Assembly: GCA_036154955.1 (NCBI GenBank)
Contig: JAYZWL010000099.1
Span: 1-64,000 of the forward strand
Direction: 5' to 3'
Source of the DNA: Albimonas sp036154955
Lineage (GTDB): Bacteria > Pseudomonadota > Alphaproteobacteria > Rhodobacterales > Rhodobacteraceae
DNA length: 64,000 nt
In this document: piece by piece, positions 26,319 to 34,376 of the stretch
Layout of the letters: every line of letters begins with the position of its first letter
Position numbering within the stretch: position 1 is the stretch's first letter
The notes under the pieces: generated by a model
Databases searched by the model: none
Told to the model about the DNA's origin: nothing
What the model saw: the letters and a program-made list of their open reading frames with translations, nothing else
Made by a program: the position numbers and the translations under genes

Positions 26319-27389
26319 ATGCCTGTGCGGGCCATGCTGACCCTGCCCCCCTCCGACGCCCTGCACGACGCGCTCGACGCCGGCGACCGCGCCTTCGAGG
26401 GCTTCGCCTGGGTGCTCGACCCCGCCGCCGGGCTGTTCCACCGCTTCGCCTGCGCCCGCGTTCCGCCCGACCGGGCCGAGCGCGCCTTTCGCGACAGCCT
26501 TTCCGCCTGCCTCGGCGCCGGCTTCGCCCCCTGCCCGGACTGCCGCCCGCTGGCCGCCGCAGCCGCCCCCGACAGCGACGTCGCCCGGCTGGTCGCGATG
26601 CTGGAGGCCGATCCGCGACGGCGCTGGCGGGAGGCGGACGTGGCGGGCCTCGGCCTCGACCCCGCCGACATCCGCAAGCGGTTCCGGCGGCGGCTGGGGA
26701 TCGGGTTCCTGCAGCTCGCCCGCGCGCTCGCCCCCTCGCCCCGCGCCTCCCGGCCCGAGCCGCCGCCCGACCCCGCCGCCGCGGCCTCGGCGGAGGTGCT
26801 GGCCGAAATCGAACGCCTGCTGGACGAGCCCCCGCCCCGGGGCGCCGCGCCCGACCGGGCCGCGCTCCATGCCGACTGGATCGCCACGCCCATCGGGCCG
26901 ATGCTGGCCATCGCCGACGCCCATGTTCTGCACGTGCTCGAATTCGCCGAACGCGCCGCCCTGCCCGGAGAGATCCGCGCCCTGCGCGCCGCCGCCCGCG
27001 CCGTCATCCGCCGCGGGACCACCCCGGCGATGGAGGCGACGCGGGCCGCGCTCGCCGCCTATTTCGAGGGGCGGGACCTGAGCCTCTCCGTCCCTGTGGC
27101 CCGCACCGGCACGCCGTTCCGGCAATCGGTCTGGGACGCGCTGAGGCGGATCGCGCCGGGGCGCCCGATCTCCTACGCCGCGCTGGCCGAGGCCATAGGC
27201 AACCCCGCCGCCACCCGCGCCGTCGCCCAGGCCAACGGCGCCAACCCCATGGCCGTCGTCGTGCCCTGCCACCGGGTGATCGGGGCCGACGGCTCGCTGA
27301 CCGGCTATGGCGGGCTTTTGTGGCGCAAGACCTGGCTGCTGGCGCATGAGGCCCGGCACGCCGCCGCCGCTTCGGAGACAGGACCATGA
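26319..27389 (+). CDS. Ada-like methylated-DNA--protein-cysteine methyltransferase with altered Zn site
   Basis: A 356-aa Ada-type protein. The N-terminal Zn-domain-like region (about 25-77) ends in PCPDCRP (Cys72, Cys75) and has Cys45, but the position of the methyl-accepting Cys38 of E. coli Ada is His41 (LFHRFAC). It is followed by one AraC-like helix-turn-helix (DVARLVAMLEADP to about 140), a Pro-rich linker, and an Ogt domain with VVVPCHRVIGADG, where Cys317 accepts O6-alkyl groups. So guanine repair should work, whereas phosphotriester sensing is doubtful. It is the first gene of an operon overlapping the next by ATGA. A second ATG at 26334 is possible. Confidence 0.85.
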   Translation: MPVRAMLTLPPSDALHDALDAGDRAFEGFAWVLDPAAGLFHRFACARVPPDRAERAFRDSLSACLGAGFAPCPDCRPLAAAAAPDSDVARLVAMLEADPRRRWREADVAGLGLDPADIRKRFRRRLGIGFLQLARALAPSPRASRPEPPPDPAAAASAEVLAEIERLLDEPPPRGAAPDRAALHADWIATPIGPMLAIADAHVLHVLEFAERAALPGEIRALRAAARAVIRRGTTPAMEATRAALAAYFEGRDLSLSVPVARTGTPFRQSVWDALRRIAPGRPISYAALAEAIGNPAATRAVAQANGANPMAVVVPCHRVIGADGSLTGYGGLLWRKTWLLAHEARHAAAASETGP

Positions 27390-28177
27390 CCGACCGCGCC
27401 GCCCCTCCTTCGCGCAAGGACCGCCTCGCCGCCTTCGCCGCCCTGCACCGCAAGGGCGATCCGGTGCGCCTGTGGAACATCTGGGACGCGGGCTCGGCCC
27501 GGGCGGTGGAGGCGGCGGGGGCCGCGGCGCTGGCCACCGGGTCGCTGTCCGTCGCCGGCGCCCATGGCTACCCGGACGGGGAGGCGATCCCCCTGCCCTT
27601 CCTGCTGACGCTGGCCGAGCGCATCACGGCCTCGGTCGCCCTGCCGCTGAGCGTGGATTTCGAGCGGGGCTATGCGGCCGACGAGGCGGGGCTCGCCGCC
27701 GCCGCCGCCGCGCTGGCCGCCACCGGAGCGGTGGGCGCGAATATCGAGGACGGGACGCCGGAGGGCGGGACCCGCGCCCCCCACGCGCAGGCGGCCCGGC
27801 TGCGCGCCTTCCTGGGCGGGGCGGAGGCGGCGGGGACGCCGCTGTTCGTCAACGCCCGCACCGACCTGTTCCTGCAGGAGAAGGACCCCGCCCGCCACGC
27901 CGCCCTGGTCCCCGAGGCGCTGGAGCGCGCCGCCGCCTATGCCGAGGCCGGGGCGGGGAGCTTCTATCCCATCGGCCTCGCCGACCCCGAGCTCGCCGCG
28001 CGACTGGTCGAGGCCTGCCCGCTGCCGGTCAACCTGCTCTGCCGAGGCGGGGCGGCGGAGGCGGCGGCGCTGGCGGCCTGCGGGGCGGCGCGGATCAGCT
28101 TCGCCGCCGGCCCGTGGCGGGCGACGATGGCCTGGGCGGAGGCGCAGGCGCGCGCCGCCCTCGGCCGTCCGGAATGA
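27386..28177 (+). CDS. Isocitrate lyase/PEP mutase family protein
   Basis: A 263-aa TIM-barrel enzyme of the PEP mutase/isocitrate lyase superfamily. Seen motifs are LWNIWDAGSARAVEAAGAAA (first strand and helix), LSVDFERGYA and VGANIEDGT (Mg/substrate-binding acidic residues), and FVNARTDLFL. It lacks the KKCGH of true isocitrate lyases, and the lid loop of PEP mutase is not evident. The reaction is thus unassigned; 2-methylisocitrate-like or oxaloacetate-type lyases are relatives. It is translationally coupled to the Ada-like gene before and the M20 gene after by 4-base overlaps. Confidence 0.82.
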   Translation: MTDRAAPPSRKDRLAAFAALHRKGDPVRLWNIWDAGSARAVEAAGAAALATGSLSVAGAHGYPDGEAIPLPFLLTLAERITASVALPLSVDFERGYAADEAGLAAAAAALAATGAVGANIEDGTPEGGTRAPHAQAARLRAFLGGAEAAGTPLFVNARTDLFLQEKDPARHAALVPEALERAAAYAEAGAGSFYPIGLADPELAARLVEACPLPVNLLCRGGAAEAAALAACGAARISFAAGPWRATMAWAEAQARAALGRPE

Positions 28178-29355
28178 GCGTCGCCGCGGCCGCGCCGGCC
28201 TCCGCCCTTCCGAACGACCTGATCGCGGAGCTGACCGCCTTCCGCCGGGACCTGCACCGCCACCCGGAGCCCGGCGCCGACACCGCCCGCACCGCGGCCC
28301 GTATCGCCGAGCGGCTGGAGGCGGCGGGACTCGTCGTGACCCGGGGCGTGGGCGGGCATGGCGTGGTCGCCACCCTCTCCCGCGGCGCCGGGCGCGCGGT
28401 GGGCTTCCGCGCTGACATGGACGCGCTGCCGATCGCGGAGGCGACGGGCCTGCCCCACGCCTCGACGCGGCCGGGCGCCTTCCATGGCTGCGGCCATGAC
28501 GGGCATTCCACGATGCTGCTGGGCGCCGCGCTGGCGCTTTCCGCCGATCCGGGCTTCGCGGGGACCGCGCATTTCATCTTCCAGCCGGACGAAGAGAACG
28601 GCCTCGGCGCGCTGGCGATGATCGCCGACGGCCTGTTCGACCGCTTCCCCATGGAGGCGGTCTACGGCCTGCACAACATGCCCGGCCTGCCCGCGGGGAC
28701 GCTCGCCATCCAGTCCGGCCCCGCGATGGCCTTCGAGGACAATTTCGAGATCCGGGTGACGGGCGCGGGCGGCCACGCCTCCGCCCCGCACCGGGCGGTC
28801 GACGCCATCGTGGCCGGGGCCGCGGTGGTCGGCGCGCTGCAGACGGTGGTGGCGCGCGGCGTGGATCCGGATGATTTCGCCGTGGTCTCGGTCACCGGGT
28901 TCGAGACCGACGGGGCGCGCAACGTGCTGGCCTCCAACGTGCGGATCACCGGCGATTGCCGCGGCTATTCGGTGGAGACGCGCGACCTGCTGCGCGCCCG
29001 GATGCGCATGGCGGCGGAGGGGGCCGCGGCCGCGGTCGGAGCGCGGGCGGAGATGACCGCCGCCCAGTCCTTCGCGCCGCTGGTCAATCGGCCCGGAGAC
29101 GCGGCGCTGTGCCTGGAGGCGGCGGAAGCCGCTGGGCTGGCCGTGAGGCCGGACCACGGCCGCATCGGCGGGGCGGAGGATTTCGCGGCGATGCTGGCCC
29201 ATCGCCCCGGGGCCATGGCCTTTCTCGGCAACGGGACCGAGGGGCCGCACGGCGCCTCGCTGCACAATCCGGGTTACGACTTCAACGACGCGGCCATCCC
29301 CGCCGGCGTCGCGTGGTGGGCGGCGCTGGCCCGCCGGACCTGCGCGCCGGGCTGA
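28174..29355 (+). CDS. M20 family amidohydrolase (aminoacylase/hippurate hydrolase type)
   Basis: A 393-aa dinuclear metal amidohydrolase. Metal-site motifs are GFRADMDALPI, FHGCGHDGHSTMLL (Cys and His ligands) and FQPDEENGLGALAMI (catalytic Glu pair), with an inserted dimerisation domain starting near GAGGHASAPHRAVDAI. It ends GASLHNPGYDFNDAAIP, holding the last His ligand. It cleaves N-acyl amino acids or related amides in the cytosol; the exact substrate is unknown. The ATG overlaps the preceding stop. Open frame further upstream overlaps the neighbour and is not coding. Confidence 0.9.
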   Translation: MSVAAAAPASALPNDLIAELTAFRRDLHRHPEPGADTARTAARIAERLEAAGLVVTRGVGGHGVVATLSRGAGRAVGFRADMDALPIAEATGLPHASTRPGAFHGCGHDGHSTMLLGAALALSADPGFAGTAHFIFQPDEENGLGALAMIADGLFDRFPMEAVYGLHNMPGLPAGTLAIQSGPAMAFEDNFEIRVTGAGGHASAPHRAVDAIVAGAAVVGALQTVVARGVDPDDFAVVSVTGFETDGARNVLASNVRITGDCRGYSVETRDLLRARMRMAAEGAAAAVGARAEMTAAQSFAPLVNRPGDAALCLEAAEAAGLAVRPDHGRIGGAEDFAAMLAHRPGAMAFLGNGTEGPHGASLHNPGYDFNDAAIPAGVAWWAALARRTCAPG

Positions 29356-29404
29356 GGCGGGCGGGACCGGCCGCCCCGGCCGCCCTGCGGACCGGACGGA
29401 GGGC

Positions 29405-29477
29405 GCGCGCCCGCCGGGCGCGCAGGCGGAGGCCTGCGCAGGGGGCTGCAGGCCCCCGCCTCCGCGCCGCGGAGGCG
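29405..29477. repeat. Train of four adjacent GC hairpins
   Basis: Four stem-loops follow one another: 29405-29423 (8 bp, GCC loop), 29420-29439 (8 bp, partly overlapping the first), 29441-29457 (6 bp), 29457-29477 (9 bp, CGCCTCCGC/GCGGAGGCG). They lie between the M20 gene and the HPP gene, where a terminator is expected. The remaining spacer to 29647 shows no gene. Confidence 0.6.
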
Positions 29478-29647
29478 CCCGGCTTGCGGAACCGCCCCGC
29501 CCCGCCCCGCCCGTCGCGCGGCGCCGCGGCCTCCGGTCCGGATATCGGGTCGGTCCGCCTCGACCGGCGACGGGTGACCCGGAGGATCGCGCGGGGTATC
29601 AACGTCTTCCGCCGCGGCCCCGCGCGGCCTCGCGCCGGACTCCAGAG

Positions 29648-30829
29648 ATGACGCGCCGCCTTCTTCGCTCCCTCCGCGCGCTCGGGCCCGCGGTGTCCGC
29701 CGCGCCGCCGGCCGAGGCGGCGCGCGCCGGGATCGGGGCCCTGGTCGGGCTGGGGGTCGCGGGGCTGGCCGCGCGCTGGCCCTGGGCGGACGCGCGGCTG
29801 GGGCTGGCGCTGATCGCGCCGTTCGGGGCGACCTCGGTGCTGCTGTTCGCCGTGCCCAACAGCCCGCTCGCCCAGCCCTGGTCCGCCATCGTCGGCAACA
29901 CGGTCGCCGCCCTGGTCGGGGTCGCGGTCTGCCTGTCGGTTCCCGACCCCACCCTGCGGACGGCCCTGGCGGTGGCGCTCGCCATCGCCGCAACCCTGCT
30001 GTGCCGGGCCGTCCACCCGCCCGCCGGCGCGGTGGCGATGACCGCCGCGCTCAGCCCCGACGCCATCGCCGATCAGGGCTTCGCCTTCGCCCTGACCCCG
30101 GTGGCCGCGGGCACCGTGCTGCTGGTGATCGTCGCCGCCGCCTACGCCCGCCTGACCGGGCGGCGCTATCCCCATCGCCTGCCGGAGGGCGCCGGCGCCG
30201 CGCCGCCTGCGCCGATGCGCCGGCTCGGGCTGGGCGAGGCGGAGCTGACCGGCATCCTCGACCGCTACCGGCAAAGCCTCAATCTCGGCGCCGGGGACCT
30301 CGCCCGCCTGATCGGCGCCGCGGAGCTGGAAGCCGCCGCCCGCCGCGCCGGGCCGCTGCTGGCCGCCGACATCATGTCCCGCGACCCGGTCACGGTCGGG
30401 CCCGACGCGCCGCTGGCGGAGATCGCGGACCTGTTCCGCCGCCGCCGCTTCGCCTCCCTGCCCGTGGTCGGCGAGGACGGGCGATTCCTGGGCGTGATCT
30501 TCCAGATCCACCTGATCGAGCGCGCCCGGAACGACGCGCTGCGCCTGCATCGAGGCTTCGGCGCGGCGATGGCGCGGCTGGCGGACCGGCGGCGCGAGCG
30601 TCCGCCCCGCGCGGCTGAGATCATGTCCGTCGCCGGCCCCCGCGCCACCCTGGCGACGCCCATCGCGGCGCTGCTGCCGCTGATGGCCGACGGCGAGGTC
30701 GAGGCGGTCCCGGTTCTGGCCCATGGCCGGGTGCTGGGCATCGTCACCCGCACCGACCTGGTCGCGGCGCTGGCCCGCGTCGCGGTGTCGGGAGAGGACG
30801 GAGCGGGCGACGCGGGCGGGAACGGCTGA
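29648..30829 (+). CDS. HPP family membrane protein with CBS domain pair
   Basis: A 393-aa protein. The N-terminal half (about 20-175) has four to five transmembrane helices including the family signature RAVHPPAGAVAMTAAL. After a cytosolic linker, two CBS modules (about 240-385) appear: ADIMSRDPVTVGPDAPLAEIAD with LPVVGEDGRFLGVI, and AEIMSVAGPRATLATPIAAL with VPVLAHGRVLGIVTRTDL. HPP proteins of cyanobacteria and plastids transport nitrite; the bacterial HPP-CBS fusion has no settled function. CBS domains suggest adenine-nucleotide control. It sits 44 bases upstream of trkH and may be co-transcribed. Confidence 0.85.
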   Translation: MTRRLLRSLRALGPAVSAAPPAEAARAGIGALVGLGVAGLAARWPWADARLGLALIAPFGATSVLLFAVPNSPLAQPWSAIVGNTVAALVGVAVCLSVPDPTLRTALAVALAIAATLLCRAVHPPAGAVAMTAALSPDAIADQGFAFALTPVAAGTVLLVIVAAAYARLTGRRYPHRLPEGAGAAPPAPMRRLGLGEAELTGILDRYRQSLNLGAGDLARLIGAAELEAAARRAGPLLAADIMSRDPVTVGPDAPLAEIADLFRRRRFASLPVVGEDGRFLGVIFQIHLIERARNDALRLHRGFGAAMARLADRRRERPPRAAEIMSVAGPRATLATPIAALLPLMADGEVEAVPVLAHGRVLGIVTRTDLVAALARVAVSGEDGAGDAGGNG

Positions 30830-30873
30830 GCCGGCCTGACGCTTCGCGTTGACAGGCGGGGCGGGGCCGGGCG

Positions 30874-32352
30874 ATGCATCGGTCCGACATGCCCGACCTG
30901 CGCTCCGCCTTTCACCTCATCGGCCTGCTGGTCGCGGCCCTCGGGCTGTCGATGCTGGCGCCGATGGCCGCGGACCTGGTCGGAAACGACGCCAACTGGC
31001 GCGGCTTCGGCGTGTCGGCCTTCCTGTGCGTGATCACCGGCGGGCTGATCGCCGCCGCGTCCCGCGCGCCGGGGGCCCGGCGCGGGCTGTCGATCCAGGA
31101 GACCTTCCTGCTGACCTCGCTGTGCTGGCTGCTGCTGCCGGTGTTCGGGGCCCTGCCCTTCATCTTCGGAGCCCCCGGCGCGACCGTGACCGACGCCTTC
31201 TTCGAGGCGATGTCCGGCTTCACCACCACCGGCTCCACCGTGTTCTCCGGCCTCGACGACTTCCCCAAGGGCGCGCTGCTCTGGCGCGGGATGCTGCAAT
31301 GGTTCGGCGGCGTCGGCATCGTGGTGGTCGCGATGGCCTTCCTGCCCGCGCTGCGGGTCGGGGGGATGCAGGTGTTCCGCTCCGAGGCCTTCGACACCTT
31401 CGGCAAGATCCTGCCCCGGGCGGGGGAGATCGCCATCTCCATCTCCTGGCTCTACGCCGGGCTGACTCTGGCCTGCATCCTGGCCTATTCCGCCTGCGGG
31501 ATGTCGATGTTCGACGCGGTGGTGCACGCGATGACCTCGGTCTCCACCGGCGGCTTCGCCAATTACGACGCCTCGCTGGGGCATTTCTCGGGGGCGGTGG
31601 AATACGTCTCCTCGGTGTTCATGCTGCTGGCCTCCCTGCCCTTCGTGCGGCTGGTGCAGCTCGCCTCCGGCTCCGCCCGCCCGATCTTCCGGGACGAGCA
31701 GGTGCGCGCCTTCCTGTTCGCCATCCTCGCCTTCGCGCTGTCGATCCTCGCCTTCCGCATGGTCACCGATCCGGTCCCCCATGCGGCCGGGTTCGAACAG
31801 CACCTGCGCGAGACGCTGTTCAACACCGTCTCGATCATCACCGGCACCGGCTACGCGTCGGAGAACTATATCGAGTGGGGGTCCTTCCCCGCCGCGGCCT
31901 TTTTCCTGATGGGGCTGGTGGGGGGCTGCGCGGGGTCGACCTGCTGCTCGGTCAAGATCTTCCGATACCAGATCGTCGCCGCCGCGGTCTGGAGCCAGAT
32001 CCAGCGCATCCACTCCCCCCACGGCGTCTTCGCGCCGCGCTTCGCGGGGCGGGCGGTGGACGAGGATGTGATCTCCTCGGTCATGGGGTTCCTGTTCCTG
32101 TTCTTCCTGACGCTGGCGCTGCTCTCGGTCTCCATGGGGATGCTGGGCTACGACTCCGTCACCGCGATTTCCGGGGCGGCGACGGCGCTGGGCAATATCG
32201 GGCCGGGGCTGGGCGAGATCATCGGGCCCGCGGGCAATTTCGCGCCGCTGTCGGACGCGGCCAAGTGGCTGCTGGCGATCGGGATGCTGCTGGGCAGGCT
32301 GGAGCTGATGGGGGTCTACGTGCTGTTCACCGCCGCGTTCTGGCGGGGCTGA
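30874..32352 (+). CDS. trkH: Trk system potassium uptake protein TrkH
   Basis: Inner-membrane K+ channel-like subunit of 492 aa. The four pore-loop repeats are recognisable: GFTTTGSTV, SVSTGGFANYD, IITGTGYASENY and TALGNIGPGLGEI, each with the selectivity-filter glycine. About ten hydrophobic helices surround them, and it ends LLGRLELMGVYVLFTAAFWRG as in TrkH/KtrB. TrkH normally needs the nucleotide-binding TrkA ring, which is not in this window. A second ATG at 30889 is an alternative start, because no good ribosome binding site marks the first. Confidence 0.93.
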   Translation: MHRSDMPDLRSAFHLIGLLVAALGLSMLAPMAADLVGNDANWRGFGVSAFLCVITGGLIAAASRAPGARRGLSIQETFLLTSLCWLLLPVFGALPFIFGAPGATVTDAFFEAMSGFTTTGSTVFSGLDDFPKGALLWRGMLQWFGGVGIVVVAMAFLPALRVGGMQVFRSEAFDTFGKILPRAGEIAISISWLYAGLTLACILAYSACGMSMFDAVVHAMTSVSTGGFANYDASLGHFSGAVEYVSSVFMLLASLPFVRLVQLASGSARPIFRDEQVRAFLFAILAFALSILAFRMVTDPVPHAAGFEQHLRETLFNTVSIITGTGYASENYIEWGSFPAAAFFLMGLVGGCAGSTCCSVKIFRYQIVAAAVWSQIQRIHSPHGVFAPRFAGRAVDEDVISSVMGFLFLFFLTLALLSVSMGMLGYDSVTAISGAATALGNIGPGLGEIIGPAGNFAPLSDAAKWLLAIGMLLGRLELMGVYVLFTAAFWRG

Positions 32353-32363
32353 GGACGAAGGAC

Positions 32364-32388
32364 CGGCCCCCCCGGGCGCACGGGGCCG
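32364..32388. terminator. Bidirectional terminator between trkH and imuB
   Basis: CGGCCCC (32364-32370) pairs with GGGGCCG (32382-32388). The 39-base space between the two convergent stops holds nothing else. Confidence 0.5.
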
Positions 32389-32391
32389 CCG

Positions 32392-34179
32392 TCAGGCGAA
32401 GACCCCGTGCAGGAACCAGCCGTTGGACCGGTCCGGCCCGTCGCCGCCGCGGGCCTCGAAGATCCACAGCCGCTCCCCCGTCTCGGTCTCCACCCGCCAG
32501 TAATCCCGCGGGCCGCTGCGCCAGGCGGGGTCGTCCAGCCACCATTCCGGCGCGATCCGCTCCGGCCCCGTGGCGACCTGCACCCGCCGCTCCCCCCGCC
32601 GCCAGACGAAGGCCTGCGGCGGGCGGCCTGGGACGGTCAGGCGGATCGGCTCCGGGTCGAACAGGGTCAGCGGCCGGGTTCCGGGCGGGGCCGCGGCGCG
32701 CCAGCCGGAGGCGGGGGGCGAGGACCAGGCGGCGGCGGCGAGATGGGCGCATTTCTCCGGCAGGTGGCTGTCGCCGGGTTGCAGGCGCATCAGCCGCTCC
32801 AGCCCGATGCGGGCGCCGAGCCGGCCCAGCAGGTCGGCGAAATCCGCGCCGCCGCCGGGCGCGGCGCGGGCCTGCGCCTCGGCCCGCGCCTCGAAATGCC
32901 CGCGCGGGCGCAGGTCCGAGAGCGGCTCGACCAGCACCGCCTCCAGCCGCACCGCGTCCACGCCGAAGCCCGCGTCGAACTCCCCCAGCGCCCGGTCGAA
33001 CAGGCCCGCCAGCCGGGCCGGGTCGCGCCCGGCGCGCGCCAGCCCCACCTCCCGCGCCTGCTCCCCCCCGTCCACCCGGCGGATGGCGAGGCGCAGGCGG
33101 CGCGCGCCCAGCCCCTCCTCCTCCCGCCGGGCGCAGAGCCGGACGAGCAGCCGGGCCAGCGCCGCCTCCAGATCCGCGCGCAGGCCGATGGGCTCGGGCA
33201 GGGTCAGACGCGCCGCGTGCAGCCGCGGCGGCGGGGCGGGGGAGACGGGCTCCGGCGCCGCCCCCAGCGCCTGGTCGAGCCGGGCCGGAAGCTCCGCCCC
33301 GAAGCGGCGGGCGAGGGCGGCGCGCGGCATCCCGTAAAGGTCGCCCACCGCCCGCAGCCCCAGCCGCATCAGCGCCGCGACCGTGGCCGGCGGCAGGCGC
33401 AGGCAGGCCACCGGCAGGGGCGCGAGCGCGACGCGCGAGCCGCCAGGCGGCGCGATGGCCACCGGCGGGCGGGCGCCCCCCGCCTCCGCATCGCCGCCGC
33501 GCCGGGCCCGCCCCCAGGTCCCGGCCCAGCCGCCCCGTCGCTCCGTCGCGCGGGAAGGGGAGCGCACCCGCGTCGCATGGGCGTCCTGGCGGATGGCGTC
33601 GCCCGCCGCCTCCCGCGAGGGCCCCGGCGCCTCGCCGCCGAACCGGGCCAGCGCCCAGGCCCCGCCGCGGCTGTCGGCGATCCCGGCCCGGGCGCTGAGG
33701 CCCAGGTCCGCCAGTTCCCGCACCATGCGCGCCGCCATCTCCGCCTCGCCGCCGAACAGATGCGCGCAGCCGGTGATATCGAGCGCGAGGCCCCCTTCGC
33801 CGCCCCGCTCCGGCGTGTCCTCCACCGCCTCCGCCGCCGCCCAGGGGGAGAAGCGCTGCGCCCAACGCAGCAGGCCGGCGCGGAACCGGGTCTCCGCCCC
33901 GCGGTCGCGCATCCGGGTGGCGAGGCCGGGGATCATGGCCCGCGCGTCGGTCAGCGCCATGCCGGGCGAAAGCCCCGCCGCCGCCGCCGCCCGGTTGACC
34001 GAGACCAGCCGCAGGCCGGAGGCGAGATCCTCCGCCACCGCGAAGGGCGGCCGGCCCTCGCCCCCCTCCTCTCCCTCTTCCTCCGCCGTCAGCCCGTGAT
34101 GGGCCAGCCCCGGACGGCGCAACTCACGCTCCGCCGCCAGCAGGGGCAGCCACAGGCAGAGGATTCGGCGTCGGGACAT
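32392..34179 (-). CDS. imuB: ImuB-type Y-family polymerase-like mutasome protein
   Basis: A 595-aa non-catalytic Y-family protein of the SOS mutasome; ImuB docks DnaE2 and the beta clamp during error-prone repair. The N-terminus RRILCLWLPLLAAERELRR replaces the polymerase MDAFYAS acidic motif. GLALDITGCAHLFGGE replaces the SxDE metal site, so polymerase activity is not expected. GIADSRGGAWALARF and TVAALMRLGLRAVGDLYGMP follow the Y-family palm/thumb order. The C-terminus (DYWRVETETGERLWIFEA, ending NGWFLHGVFA) is diagnostic of ImuB. An Arg/Gly-rich insert of about 50 residues lies near 185-240. A LexA box sits 31 bases upstream. imuA and dnaE2 are not adjacent. Confidence 0.88.
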   Translation of the reverse strand: MSRRRILCLWLPLLAAERELRRPGLAHHGLTAEEEGEEGGEGRPPFAVAEDLASGLRLVSVNRAAAAAGLSPGMALTDARAMIPGLATRMRDRGAETRFRAGLLRWAQRFSPWAAAEAVEDTPERGGEGGLALDITGCAHLFGGEAEMAARMVRELADLGLSARAGIADSRGGAWALARFGGEAPGPSREAAGDAIRQDAHATRVRSPSRATERRGGWAGTWGRARRGGDAEAGGARPPVAIAPPGGSRVALAPLPVACLRLPPATVAALMRLGLRAVGDLYGMPRAALARRFGAELPARLDQALGAAPEPVSPAPPPRLHAARLTLPEPIGLRADLEAALARLLVRLCARREEEGLGARRLRLAIRRVDGGEQAREVGLARAGRDPARLAGLFDRALGEFDAGFGVDAVRLEAVLVEPLSDLRPRGHFEARAEAQARAAPGGGADFADLLGRLGARIGLERLMRLQPGDSHLPEKCAHLAAAAWSSPPASGWRAAAPPGTRPLTLFDPEPIRLTVPGRPPQAFVWRRGERRVQVATGPERIAPEWWLDDPAWRSGPRDYWRVETETGERLWIFEARGGDGPDRSNGWFLHGVFA

Positions 34180-34210
34180 CGGGGCCTCGGCAGACGACTC
34201 GAGCAGGAAT

Positions 34211-34225
34211 GTTCCTGATATGTTC
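34211..34225 (-). promoter_or_regulatory. LexA box (SOS operator) of imuB
   Basis: GTTC at 34211-34214 and GTTC at 34222-34225 are separated by exactly seven bases. This is the direct-repeat GTTC-N7-GTTC operator of alphaproteobacterial LexA (GAAC-N7-GAAC on the imuB strand). It is centred about 40 bases before the imuB start in a locally AT-rich promoter-like patch. Confidence 0.8.
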
Positions 34226-34306
34226 TCATTTTGCGCCCGGCGGATCGCGGAGTCGAGCCGCGGCCCTGAAATCGCCTCCCAGCCCGCACGCCCCCGGAAA
34301 CGGCGA

Positions 34307-34335
34307 CGGGCCGCCCCCGCATGGGAGGCGGCCCG
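34307..34335 (-). terminator. Terminator of the TRAP permease gene
   Basis: CGGGCCGCC (34307-34315) pairs with GGCGGCCCG (34327-34335), a 9-bp stem about 40 bases after the dctM stop. On the minus strand it is followed by a short TTT. Confidence 0.5.
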
Positions 34336-34376
34336 CCTGATCTCGTCCCGGTCGCCCGGTCCCCCGGGCGCCCGGC

